A program made the position numbers and the translations under genes. Of a stretch of DNA of 14,797 nt, positions 1-8,589 are shown in pieces. The notes beneath the pieces were generated by a model. The model had not been told where the DNA came from and ran no database searches. It saw only the letters and a program-made list of their open reading frames with translations. The stretch lies in contig JBBHKE010000593.1 in the NCBI GenBank assembly GCA_037447655.1, positions 1 to 14,797 of the forward strand, written 5' to 3'. Each line of letters starts with the position of its first letter. Within the stretch, counting starts at the first letter, position 1. This DNA comes from Zygnema cylindricum. Its lineage: Eukaryota; Streptophyta; Zygnematophyceae; Zygnematales; Zygnemataceae.

Positions 1-790
1 CTCAAAAAAAAAAAAAAAAAGGAAAGAAAACCAAAAAAAAAAAACTAACTAAACATAAATAATCCAAACCTAAGCGACTTGAAACCTAAATTGGTCTGAA
101 ACCCTAAAAAAACTAAAACCCTAAATTCCTAAACCTAGATCTTGTTTCAGCAACTCTTCCTCTTTCTAGGCTTTCAAACAAAAGAAAAATACCGTGATTT
201 TGGAATTACAATAATTTTGTCGTTTTGTGCCAGATCAAAGTACTCGTTCTAAATCAATAACCCTAAAATATAAAATACAAAATACACGTTAAACAAAAAC
301 GTGAAACTAGGAAATTATCGACCTTTTTTTCACGAGAACCTTAGAAACCTAATAACTAACAAAAAACTTTAGGAAAAAAAACGATTCTTTGGTCAACAAA
401 AAAAAAAAAAAAAACACTATGGTTGATATTCGTAAAATAAAGAAGAAATGTGAAATGATCTCATATCCAACAACCTTCTTCTATAAACAAAGTAAATACA
501 AAGAAAAAGGAGATTTACAGAAGAAAATAGACAAAGAAGATAAAACCCTAATTCGAAACCACAAATGGCCCTCATCATTCTCCAACATGGTACATTTGTA
601 TACATAACATTTCAAAAATACAAAATCAAAAAGTTACGAAAATAGTGCAACTATCCAGGGAGGGCGGAACTAATACCGGTAGAAACTTTAATGATAAACG
701 TACGAATCGTCCGTACAGATTTCATTCCCAAACACTGTACGACCATTCTGTTATATATCATCGTCACCATGTACGGAGATTCTGTGCGTT
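1..790. other. A-rich non-coding flank with AAACCCTAA-like motifs
   Basis: Strongly A-rich sequence with long A-runs (for example 4-20 and about 399-414). Motifs of the plant telo-box type (AACCCTAA) occur near 100-109, 116-125, 259-268 and 542-551. They are dispersed, not a telomeric array. Telo-boxes are common near plant 5' leaders and promoters, so a gene start on either strand is possible, but no convincing coding exon is visible. The short open frames around 389-607 are low-complexity lysine-rich translations of A-runs and are not supported as genes. About 660-790 shows no clear feature except several GTAC tetramers. Confidence 0.5.
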
Positions 791-863
791 ATTGTAAGGG
801 AATTGATCATGGCAGTGACTGTTTTGGTTGCGCACAGTCACTTACGTCATTTTGTCAAAGATT

Positions 864-899
864 GTACGTTTGAAGTACACATTGGTACAAGGAAAGTAC
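864..899. other. Four GTAC palindromes at 11/10/11-bp spacing, left arm
   Basis: GTAC occurs at 864, 875, 885 and 896, i.e. spaced 11, 10 and 11 bp, about one DNA helical turn each. The same four-site array with the same spacing lies in the opposite arm at 11438-11473. A phased array of palindromic tetramers kept in both arms may be a protein-binding site, for example for the element's transposase. That role is inference. Confidence 0.5.
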
Positions 900-1027
900 C
901 GTTGAGTCTAACTTTGACGGTCAATCGGTTGGACAGCCGCTTAAATTTTTGCCGCGCTTGCGAAAGTCAACTGTCATTATAAAATTAGCAATTCACACGG
1001 CCGGCAAACGTTTACGGTAACAAAACT

Positions 1028-1127
1028 GCGGCAACCACATGTAAATAAAAGTGCGACAACCACATGTAAATAAAAGTGCGACAACCACATGTAAATAAAA
1101 GTGCGACAACCACATGTAAATAAAAGT
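1028..1127 (+). repeat. 25-bp tandem repeat, four copies
   Basis: Four head-to-tail units of 25 bp start at 1028, 1053, 1078 and 1103. The unit begins GCG(A/G)CAACCACATG and ends AAAGT. Units are identical except for one base in the first. The right arm (near 11265-11290) has a single copy, so the expansion happened in the left arm after the arms separated. Confidence 0.95.
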
Positions 1128-1193
1128 GTTGCAAACAGTCACTTTTTGTCGTTACGTGAGCTCCACGGTGAGAGCACGTTGAAAATTAATTTA

Positions 1194-1973
1194 GGGTGCG
1201 TCTCCATGTACTTGAAACTTAGAGAATTTACTTTGTTTTTTAGCGCAGATCCGGCGGACCCGGATTCTAGATGTCCCCATTTGTAACAACGAAACTGTTA
1301 CTTAAGGGTGTGACGATTGAATACGTTGACAATGCCCGTGACGGCTGTCAACGTCTACAATCTATGATGACGCACGTTAATTTTTGTAGCTCCTTGTGAC
1401 GTCGTATGAGTTTTCGTGACATTGTAGACGTACCGCCTTCTAGCCTATGTCGTTTCACGGTTGAAGAAGATGCATTTTGCCTCTGCGTCGCTTCTCCGCT
1501 CGACGTGAAATGGCATCGGAATCTTGAGACCCCTGGCGAAATAAAATCCGTACCAGGCGCAAACGAACAAAACCAAACAAATTGTGTACTTTGCTTCGTC
1601 GTACCTGAACGCAAACAGGCAAAACATAACGGATCGTGCACTTTTAGTCGTCGCTTGAATTCTTTTGAAAAATTTTGAAATTTTTTTACACGTGCGAATA
1701 CATGTTTCTATCTGTTTTTCGAAAATACTTTGTTTTAAAACACATCTTCCCTGTTTTTTTTTTTAAGTTTGAAGATGACATTTTTTGGCGTGGTCGTGGG
1801 TTGAAGAACACAAGACGACAACATGAAGTACATCCTAAACTCGATGATGACCCAAAATGTACTTCTCATTTTCTCTATTTTTTTGTACGGGTGAAACTTG
1901 CGCAGTACGCCTCTAAGTTTTACAGGAAAACGACAGAAAAAAAACCCTTACTTAAGCACATGGAGACGCACCC
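1194..1973. mobile_element. PIF/Harbinger-type MITE, 780 bp, TSD TTA
   Basis: Perfect 16-bp terminal inverted repeats (GGGTGCGTCTCCATGT at the left, its reverse complement at the right end) are followed by weaker similarity inwards. TTA target duplications lie at 1191-1193 and 1974-1976. TTA duplications and G-rich termini are characteristic of PIF/Harbinger elements. Deleting the element plus one TTA joins the flanks into a sequence that aligns without a gap to the right arm of the host element near 11185-11215. Short open frames on both strands (about 1348-1678) have no recognisable domain, so this is a non-autonomous element. Confidence 0.88.
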
Positions 1974-2207
1974 TTAGCCGCAAAATTGAAATTTAGTCGT
2001 CTAAGCATTACATTGAACTTAGGGTGAAGTTCCATCAAGCGAAAAGTGGCGTAGTTTACAGAAATCCGCGACCCTCTGTACCAAATTGTACCACCTATTT
2101 TGTTTTAATACAAAAAACCACATTACAGAGAATCTTGTCGATACTCTCCGAAGGTCTTCAATGTAATACTGGCCGTCAAATGTTCATCTGCGAGGATTTG
2201 GCTTCAT

Positions 2208-2264
2208 TTTTTTCTGTAACTGTCAACCCACCTCCAAGAGGTGGGTTGGCAGATTCAGAAAAAA
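2208..2264. repeat. Imperfect 27-bp-arm hairpin inside second MITE
   Basis: The arms 2208-2234 and 2238-2264 are reverse complements with only a few mismatches. The inner 10 bp (AACCCACCTC / GAGGTGGGTT) are perfect around a 3-nt loop. The hairpin is off-centre in the MITE, so it is not simply the element's axis of symmetry. Confidence 0.8.
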
Positions 2265-2849
2265 TAAAACGTGACACGCAAGACGATAAAGCTACGTGTC
2301 CTGATGGAAAACCAACACAAAAACTTAAGATTTGCACACGACACGCGGTTTCCAAAATACAATCGAAAACATAAATGATATATCGTAACATTCCCTAGTC
2401 ACGTTATTTTCAGTACCTTTTGTTCGTCACACTTTCTCTCAAAAAACTTTTGTTATATTCGAAAACTGAAACCCTAAAAAATGAGTTGGCTTACAGACTA
2501 GCGTCTGCAAAATGTATATTTTTTTTGTCGTATGATTACTTCGTACGCAGGTACATGGTACGCAAGTCAAGATTTGAAGTTAAGTTTGTCTGTGCTAAAA
2601 CTCTGAAAGATATTTAATATCTAATTGTAGCTTGCGTGGCGCTAATCAATTTAGAACACTTAGCTTACAAACTCTACGTGATGGAACTTCGACTCTTTTG
2701 AAAAGAAGTAATTAAATATTCACTTCTTAGTTTAGACTCTAGAGTGAAGAGAGAGAGAGAGAGAGTCACCATGGCTGCCGCCATAGTCAGAAAGAAACAG
2801 GAAGACAAGCAGACAGATTGATATAATGCCAAAATGTTACCCTTGACCA

Positions 2850-2898
2850 GGTTTGAACCAAGGTCTCAAATATATGACATAAACCTACGCCTTAACCA
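2850..2898 (-). other. tRNA-like A-box/B-box block, antisense in 5' LTR
   Basis: Read on the minus strand, TGGTTAAGGCG (2898-2888) matches the Pol III A-box found in class II (Leu/Ser) tRNAs, and GGTTCAAACC (2859-2850) is close to the B-box. Box starts are 39 bp apart. No full cloverleaf folds convincingly, so this is a decayed tRNA-like or SINE-like promoter, not a tRNA gene. Confidence 0.55.
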
Positions 2899-3588
2899 TT
2901 ATGGCATTAACGAAACGAAACACGTGTGAGTTTGCTATGTTTTTAAAGTGTTACGCAAAACGTCACTTTCATTAAAACAGACCAATATTGACGAAACAAC
3001 ATTTTTAGTCAAACGGCACTCGTATACGCGAATCTAACCGTGTAAAATACATGATCGGACAGACGTCGTCACCCCTGCCAAACCCGAATGAATCTTTGGC
3101 GGCTTTCGAACATAGCGGCGCGTTGTGCCACGTGGCGCCACATCATTAGACACTGGAAAGGATGGGAGGAGGAACGATGGCTCCCATGTTGACAAGTCTC
3201 AACCAGAAGGCCATGTTGTACAATGGTTGTACAAAAAGTACAATCGGCCACTGTACCTTCTTGTACTATACGCTTTTTTGATTGGCGAAGGGTAGAGTAG
3301 TAAGTGAAATTATATGGGCTCCATTGCCCACAGAATTCGCAGATCCAAAAGAAGCTAATCTAGATAGTGTCGACTCCAAGTTGATATAAACCCAAATGAA
3401 TGATCCCTTGACAATCAAAACCCCAATACACCTTCACCCTTATGAAGAGAAGACCACCTTCTGTGTGCTCAATTCAATGCAAAGCTTTAATATGTGTTTT
3501 GGACAATATTCCCCACTTTGACTTTCCCACTGAAAAAGTGCCGCCTTGGCACGCAAAGACTCTGACCGACTACACCCCTGTGTAGCTT

Positions 3589-3676
3589 GGACTCCCTTGA
3601 GTCCGTAGCAAAAATAATCACTGAATTTGCTCACCCGAGCATTAAGTTATGGCTAGTCAAAGATGACCTTTATAGT
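3589..3676 (-). promoter_or_regulatory. TATA-like box and downstream stem-loops, solo LTR
   Basis: On the minus strand, a TATA-like ACTATAAAG (3676-3668) is followed by stem-loop 1, GCTC/GAGC with a 4-nt loop (3640-3629), and stem-loop 2, GGACTC/GAGTCC with a 4-nt loop (3604-3589). The order and spacing match the other LTR copies. The promoter role is inferred from position. Confidence 0.5.
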
Positions 3677-3729
3677 TACAAGCTCTCTTAGAGAGAGGTA
3701 CCTAAATATCACTAAGTCTTGGTCTACCT

Positions 3730-3855
3730 ACTCACGACTACTACCTACTAAACCCTAGTCCAACAAGAACACTTTATAGTACAAGAAGGTGCACTCACGA
3801 CTACCTACTACTAAACCCTAGTCCAATAAGAACACTATATAGTACAAGAAGGTAC
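3730..3855. repeat. 63-bp tandem duplication in solo LTR
   Basis: Two adjacent 63-bp units begin ACTCACGACTAC (3730 and 3793) and each contains AAACCCTAGTCCAA and TAGTACAAGAAGGT. They differ at a few positions, including a small block shift of CTA triplets. The tract lies upstream of the TATA-like box in LTR orientation, where such repeats sometimes act as enhancers in LTRs. That role is speculative here. Confidence 0.85.
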
Positions 3856-4191
3856 AATGGGAGATGTACTTATTGTACGGCCATTGTACGACATGGTCTA
3901 CAAGGTGACACCTATCAAATTGGGAGCCATGGTTCCTCCTCCCATGTTCTCCGGTATCAAATAATGTGACGCCACATGGCACCGCGTGATGCTATCTCTT
4001 AATGCCGCCAAAAGCTCACTTCGCGTGGCAGCTACAATGGCGGCCGTTCAATTAAAACATATTTTACACGGTTTAGATTCGCGTAGAAGGATGAATTGTT
4101 CCTCTTTGTTAGTCTGGTGTTAATTAGCTGTCACGTTAATGTTTATTGATCTTTGAAATCCATCACGTGTATCGTTTCGATAACGCCTTAG

Positions 4192-4241
4192 AGGATAAGG
4201 CGTATCACTTCTAAAAATCTACATAGTCCTCAGTTCGAATC
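4192..4241 (+). other. tRNA-like A-box/B-box block, antisense in solo LTR
   Basis: AGGATAAGGCG at 4192 resembles the A-box and AGTTCGAATC at 4232 is one base from the B-box consensus. The spacing is about 39-40 bp, the same as in the other LTRs. It is antisense to its LTR. No intact tRNA fold was found. Confidence 0.55.
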
Positions 4242-4690
4242 TGGTATAGAGCAGCTCCTAGTTGTTAGTCTGTCAGGCAATTCTCTACCTGAACACTTTT
4301 AAATACCTATTGTACCCAATGTATCTCAACATTGATTAGTTCTAATGGCTAAAGCTAACGGCTAATAAGTCTTTCAACAGCTTGTACTTACCAAGATCAA
4401 ATCCTTGATCCGGCGGTCTCTTTTTGGTACCAACTAAGTATAAGCCTATTCTCTGTCTCCTTGGACATTATAGACAGCCATGGCTCTACCTCTCTCTCCG
4501 GTCTTCAGTGCCTGCAACAAGAATGGGGACTTAAAGAGTTTGATCGAGAAGCAGGCTACCTTTGCTAACTTACTATATTTATTTTTCCAATACAGACCAG
4601 GAAAATACATCAATTTCAACAGTAAGTAGTTTTGAGTAGGAGTTAAGGGACTTAGCGTGTTTGAGGCGCCAATCTCCTGGTGACCTTTTG

Positions 4691-4777
4691 TATTTATAGG
4701 CCATCTTTGGCCAGCCATAACTTACTGCTCAAGCGAGCAAATTTAGTGATTTTTTTTGCGTTTGACTCAAGGGAGTC
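4691..4777 (+). promoter_or_regulatory. TATA-like box and downstream stem-loops, 5' LTR
   Basis: TATTTATA at 4691-4698 is followed by GGCC...GGCC (4699-4712), stem-loop 1 GCTC/GAGC (4727-4738) and stem-loop 2 GACTC/GAGTC (4764-4777). Transcription would start about 30 bp past the TATA box, placing the stem-loops at the start of the R region of the RNA. The promoter assignment is inference from the motif and its conservation in all four LTR copies. Confidence 0.55.
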
Positions 4778-4922
4778 TTTTCCTCACATGGGTGAGGGTG
4801 GTCAAAATTTTTGTGTGCCTCGGCGACACTTATTCAGTGGGAAAGTGAAACGGTCAAATATTATCCTACAGGCTTTACATAGGCTGCTCATACTGTGGGT
4901 TCATGGAGACCACATAATTTTA

Positions 4923-4937
4923 GGTTATGGGCCCACC
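4923..4937 (+). promoter_or_regulatory. Primer-binding site complementary to initiator tRNA-Met anticodon arm
   Basis: GGTTATGGGCCCACC starts at the first base after the 5' LTR. Its reverse complement, GGTGGGCCCATAACC, is the anticodon stem and loop of plant initiator tRNA-Met (anticodon CAU), not the 3' acceptor end used by most plant Copia elements (TGGTATCAGAGC type). This implies priming by an internally cut tRNA half, as described for Drosophila copia. The animal initiator tRNA sequence I know would match about 13 nt, against 15 for the plant one. Confidence 0.8.
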
Positions 4938-4983
4938 CTCTAGGGTACCTATATTTAATGGATGAGACTTTCTATATTGGGAA

Positions 4984-5918
4984 ATGATGATGGAGGGAGA
5001 ACTTTTTGAGAAGCACCTATGGGGCATAGTGTCTGGGCAAATCCGATGCTCACCTCCACTTGGGTTTGGAGGAACACGTTGTTCTTGCACCTCCGTCACA
5101 ACAGCTGTTAAAACGTCAGCCACCATTGCAAACGATGACGAGGAAGGGGAGGAAATAATCATGGAAGGAGAAAAGGGAGGAGTTGCTTCTCGAGGGACTT
5201 CATTGTCAAGGACGATACCGGCAGCAAAATCACCAACAATGGTGACAGCGAGTCAGACTGAACGGTCTGAATATGAAAATTGGAAATATAACGACAAGGT
5301 GGCTAATCTCTTAATTCTCAAAAGTGTAGTGAAAGGTATTGCCATTCCTCTTATGCATGTTAGATCTTCCTCTCAGATATGGATATCTCTGGTAAACAAA
5401 TATAAGAGTGGGTCATTGCACGAATAACAACTGGCAAAAAATAAGATTTCAGCTTATACTTACAAGGGAGGAAGTATGAATGATTATTGCAATGACTTAG
5501 GAGCATTATTTGGAGAACTAGAGAGCGCAGGTAACTCATGGTATGAGAGACAAAGAGTAAATACACTGATAATGAAACTACCAGAAGAGTATGAGAATAT
5601 CATTAATCGGTTGCAGCATCTAGGTGATAGAAATTGGAATTGGGATGATACAGTGAGGATGATTTTAGTGAAAGAGAGTACCATAAAACTTAGGAGAGGA
5701 AGTTTGAGTGTTGAAGCATTGGCTGCAGGATCTAATTGGCGAAGAGTGATGAGGAAAAGGGAAAGGATCCCTATCGAAACTTTGGAGGAAAATGATAAGG
5801 AGGTGGCAGATTTGATTGACAGGGGAGAGGAGCTCCTCGAGGTGGATCATGTCACTTCTGCAAAAAACCATGAAATTATATGGCAGATTGTGTCAAGCTT
5901 GCAGATCTTTGACTGAAA
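4984..5918 (+). pseudogene. gag: Copia gag remnant (UBN2-type capsid and zinc knuckle)
   Basis: The gag part forms the capsid shell and binds the element's RNA. The frame from 4984 carries an ENWKYNDKVANLLIL-like stretch (near 5270-5315), then, after an in-frame TAA at 5425, the conserved ...AKNKISAYTYKGGSMNDY... and LPEEYENIINRL-like stretch (to about 5610), typical of Copia gag. A zinc knuckle lies in another frame at 5850-5891 as CX2CX4-X4C: the three cysteines remain, the histidine codon is now Asn (5874), and the codon before it is a stop (5871). A frameshift therefore separates capsid from knuckle. The usual N-terminal 'G..Y..W' segment is not recognisable, so the true start is uncertain (ATG at 4984 or 5161). 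Confidence 0.85.
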
Positions 5919-6026
5919 GATGGACAAGGTTCCTCAAAAAATGGAGGAAAGAAAAAGGTTTTTCTGACTCAAGTTCATGACAAGGAAGAAGATGACGTAA
6001 CCGAACTGGAAGATGAGCTTGAGTAG

Positions 6027-6610
6027 CTTCTTCTTAAAACAAAAACCACTGAGAAGCATGCAGACATTCTACGAAGACAAAAGTGTGCTCTTAGAGGTAA
6101 GAGGGATCCACCTGAGGATGGGTGGGTCATAGACTCAGGGGTCTCAATGCATATGTGCAAGGATAAGTGGTGGTTTCTTAAATTAAGAAAAATTCCAACA
6201 GTTGTGATAGACTATAGAGATGGTAGAGTAGAAACCACAAGTCTTGTTGGATTGGTTGATTTTAAAGTTCTAGTTGATCAAAAAGCTTCAATTGTAACAC
6301 TCTCAGATGTTCTTTACATTCCACAGCCTAACAAGAATCTGGTCTCTACAGCTGTTCTAGAAGAAAAAGAGTTCGAAACCGGAACTAAGAAAGAAATCTT
6401 CACAGCTAGCTTTGATAAGAAGGTTTATTTCATAGCTCAAAAGGGTAGTCAAGGAATGTTCAGAATTGTACTTTCCAATGAAAAGGGTGTTCTCTACTCA
6501 TGTGGAAGTGATATGATGCTTTGGCACAAGAGGTTAAGGCATGTGAATCTAGATAGATTAATGAAAATGAAGAAAAATGGAATAGTAGATGGAATTGAGT
6601 TTGGAGATGA
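6027..6610 (+). pseudogene. Copia protease and pre-integrase remnant
   Basis: The frame is open from just after the TAG at 6024. The aspartic protease active site appears as GWVIDSGVSMHMC with the catalytic Asp at 6132-6134. The usual DSGAS is DSGVS here. The pre-integrase region follows, with LWHKRLRH (H at 6525 and 6540), the HH half of the HHCC zinc-binding domain. The CC half is not recognisable. The frame is lost between about 6590 and 6614, after which integrase continues in another frame. It would normally be cleaved from a single gag-pol polyprotein. Confidence 0.85.
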
Positions 6611-7240
6611 TAAGACCTCGCCCAAGGGAAGATTCATAGACTTCTATTTCCAAAGGCATCCGCATTTAGAAGAGAGAAAGTATTAGATCTAGTTCAAACT
6701 GATGTTTGGGGACCAGCTAGGTATGCTTCACATAGGGGGAAAAGATAAATGTTAACCATTACAGATGATTGGTCTATAAACACTAAGGTATATTTTCTTA
6801 GACATAAGTCAGAGGTACTAAGATGTTTCAAGGAATACAAAGTATGGAGTGAAAAATTACATGAAACCTCAATAAAAGAGATAAGAAGTGATAATGGGAA
6901 AGAATACACCTCAAAGGAATTTGAAGAATTTATTAATGAAGAAGTAATCCATCATGAGAAAACTTTTCCTTATAATCTAGAACAAAATGGAGTAGCAGAA
7001 AGAGTGAATAGAACTTTATGAGATCTGTCCAGAAGTATTGTAACTGATAAAATAATAGGATTGCAGTTTTGGGCTAAGTCTATGAAATATGCTAACTTCA
7101 TAAAAAATAGAGTACTAACTTCGACAAATAAGGAGGAAACTCCGTATGAAAGGTGGACGGGAAGAAACCAGATTTGTCAAGTTTGAGAGTGTTCGGAAGT
7201 CAAGTCTACAGATTGGATTCCGATAAGACTAAATAGAAGT
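6611..7240 (+). pseudogene. Copia integrase remnant (DDE core intact, frame broken)
   Basis: Integrase inserts the cDNA into the host genome. GKIHRLLFP at about 6626 leads into LDLVQTDVWGP (first catalytic Asp at 6701), RSDNGKEYTS (second Asp at 6890) and QNGVAERVNRTL (catalytic Glu at 6998), so the three DDE residues survive. Stops interrupt at 6746 (TAA, where a Tyr is usual) and 7019 (TGA). The rest of the core continues as QFWAKSMKYANFIKNR and TPYERWTG (to about 7160). A frameshift near 7160 leads to LSSLRVFGSQVYR and then a TAG at 7234. Rve-family core, Copia type. Confidence 0.9.
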
Positions 7241-7860
7241 TAGAGGGAAGAGGGAAACCAAGATATCTTATGAATATGATGAGAGCACAAAAGGATATCG
7301 AGTGTATGACTTGAAAAAAAGAGATATCATTCTGGTAAAACACATAGTGGTGATGAATGAAGTAAAGTATATTGATCCATTCAAATATAGCAAAGAAGTA
7401 ACAATCAGATTTGAATCGGGTCAGTATTCTGACTTTGACTTGGGAAATGAAGAGAAGGAAGACGGAGAGAAGGAAAAATTTGCTGATGTGCCAAAGGAGA
7501 AGGACGAAAAGACAACATCCAAGGTAACACCACAATACGAAGTGGAAACTGACGAGGAACGTGATCAAACACTGGAATTGGAAGATAGGGGAGATGAAAA
7601 TCTTCCTCAACGAAACCCGAGGATGCCTTCCATACCGACGTCAGATTTTGAAGGAGGAAAAAGTAGTAAACGGCTTCAAGAAACACATGTAAATAACAAA
7701 CTCACAAATATGTCTCACCCAGATGAACCTCAGACATACTTAAAGGCCATAAATACCCCAAAAAGTAGTCGGTGGATCACTTCCATCAATGAAGAAATTG
7801 CCTCTATCATGGAATCGAATACATGGGAGTTTGTAGATTGTCCACCGAACAAAAACGGAT
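7241..7860 (+). pseudogene. Copia integrase C-terminal/linker remnant
   Basis: After another frameshift the frame reads DESTKGYRVYDLKKRDI and VVMNEVKY, matching the Copia 'KGYRvyd...r.i..srdV.F.E' segment at the end of integrase. An acidic, lysine-rich linker of about 100 codons follows (about 7440-7680), with no domain, as is normal between integrase and RT. The frame ends in the RT entry segment: AINTPKSSRWITSINEEIASI and NTWEFVDCPPNK (about 7747-7855). Confidence 0.8.
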
Positions 7861-8560
7861 TGGATGAAAGTGGGTTTTCTGCTTAAACTAAACCCAGATA
7901 ATACCATTGAAAGATATAATGCTAGGTTGGGTTCTAAAGGTTATACTCAGAAAGAAAAAATATACTATGAAGAAACCTTCCCACCCGTAGTCAAATACCC
8001 TTCTGTCAAAATCCTCTTAAGTTTAGCCGCAGCAGAAGATATGGAAATACACCAGATGGATATTAAGACCGCCTTCTAACACGGAGAGTTGGAAGAAGAA
8101 ATCTACATCAGGCAACCAGAAGGATTCGTGGAAAGTGGAGAAGAAAGAAAGGTGTGCAAACTGATAAAATCACTTATGGCCTTAAGCAAGCCCCGCGGCA
8201 ATGGAACATAAAATTAGACGAATTTCTGACAAGTTTGGGATACACTGGAATAAGTTCAGATCACTCCATATATATATTTGAGGATGAAAATGGAGTGATA
8301 TTAAGTGCTATTTATGTTGATGATTTGTTAGTCTTAAGCAAGTCTTTAGATAAAATTAACAAACTCAAACAATATCTGAAAAGTCGGTTTCACATGAAAG
8401 ATCTTAGCGAAGCAAAATACATTTTGGGGAATCAAATGGAGAGGGATAGAGGGAATAGAATTATAAGACTCACTCAAAAAGTAGCTATTGGTAATATGCT
8501 AGAAAAGTTTTAGATGAAGAAAGCAAATGGGTGTACCACTCCCATGGATCTAAAGAAAGT
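7861..8560 (+). pseudogene. Copia reverse transcriptase remnant (RVT_2)
   Basis: RT copies element RNA into DNA. A frame change near 7860 brings in ERYNARLGSKGYTQ, ETFPPVVKYPS and the first catalytic block HQMDIKTAF (Asp near 8059). A TAA at 8077 stands where Leu is usual. IYIRQPEGF and KVCKLIKSL follow, then a probable 1-bp deletion near 8175 shifts to YGLKQAPRQW. The YVDD active site is intact at 8313-8324, followed by FHMKDLSEAKYILG. A TAG at 8511 and further frame loss end the domain near CTTPMDLKKV (about 8535-8560). The minus-strand copy at the right edge of the window has close counterparts of the last blocks. Confidence 0.92.
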
Positions 8561-8589
8561 ATCGGAGGGGAGTAAGAGGGAGGGATATT

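Larger units (their letters stand above)
791..1193 (+). repeat. Left inverted arm, outer part
   Basis: This segment pairs with about 11180-11548 on the opposite strand. Shared blocks include the GGGAATTGATCATGG start, the four-GTAC block, and the stretch with CAACCACATGTAAATAAAAG, which occurs once in the right arm and four times here. The arm is interrupted at 1193 by a MITE. It resumes at 1977 and again at 10291. Confidence 0.8.
3305..4621 (-). mobile_element. Solo LTR of a related Copia family, minus strand, TSD GTAAG
   Basis: GTAAG duplications at 3300-3304 and 4622-4626 flank a 1317-bp unit. In its own orientation it runs from TGTTGAAATT to AATTTCA, i.e. TG...CA with inverted ends. The empty site is seen in the 3' LTR near 9918-9925. 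It is homologous, in reverse orientation, to the LTR it interrupts and to the LTR at 12967-13857, sharing the ATGGCTG/GA-rich start, tRNA-like block, GTAC-rich block, TATA-like box and hairpins. No internal coding region is present, so it is a solo LTR, presumably left by LTR-LTR recombination. Confidence 0.92.
2696..4922 (+). repeat. 5' LTR of plus-strand Copia, interrupted by a solo LTR
   Basis: It aligns to 9318-10221 in two blocks: 2696-3304 with the start of that LTR, and 4622-4922 with its end. Between them sits a 1317-bp solo LTR. The LTR starts TTTTGAAAAG (TGTTGAAAAG in the 3' copy) and ends ATTTTA (ATTTCA in the 3' copy). Inside are a GA microsatellite near 2748-2765, an antisense tRNA-like block, a TATA-like box and small hairpins. 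Confidence 0.93.

Noticed and set aside
100-270. Telomere repeat array
   Set aside because: Only scattered single AACCCTAA motifs, not tandem TTTAGGG units.
389-607. Lysine-rich open frames on both strands in the A-rich flank
   Set aside because: Low-complexity translation of A-rich DNA, with no domain and no codon signal.
1028-1127. CRISPR-like array
   Set aside because: Units are directly adjacent with no spacers, in a eukaryotic transposon arm.
1348-1678. Overlapping open frames of 60-97 codons inside the first MITE
   Set aside because: They lie on both strands, overlap each other and show no recognisable motif. They fall inside a non-autonomous TIR element.
3069-3251. Minus-strand open frame (MADCTFC...) that recurs at 9628-9870
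   Set aside because: The recurrence is explained by the LTR pair. The frame is not kept at the same length in the other LTRs, has no domain, and lies in the LTR upstream region.
2696-4621. A single foldback or long-TIR transposon ending in TTTTGAAA...TTTCAACA
   Set aside because: The inverted similarity comes from two related LTRs in opposite orientation. GTAAG duplications and the unbroken 3' LTR show separate insertions.
7206-7686. Minus-strand hydrophobic open frames of 93 and 134 codons
   Set aside because: Antisense shadows of the Copia integrase tail and acidic linker. The hydrophobic appearance comes from reading A-rich codons backwards.
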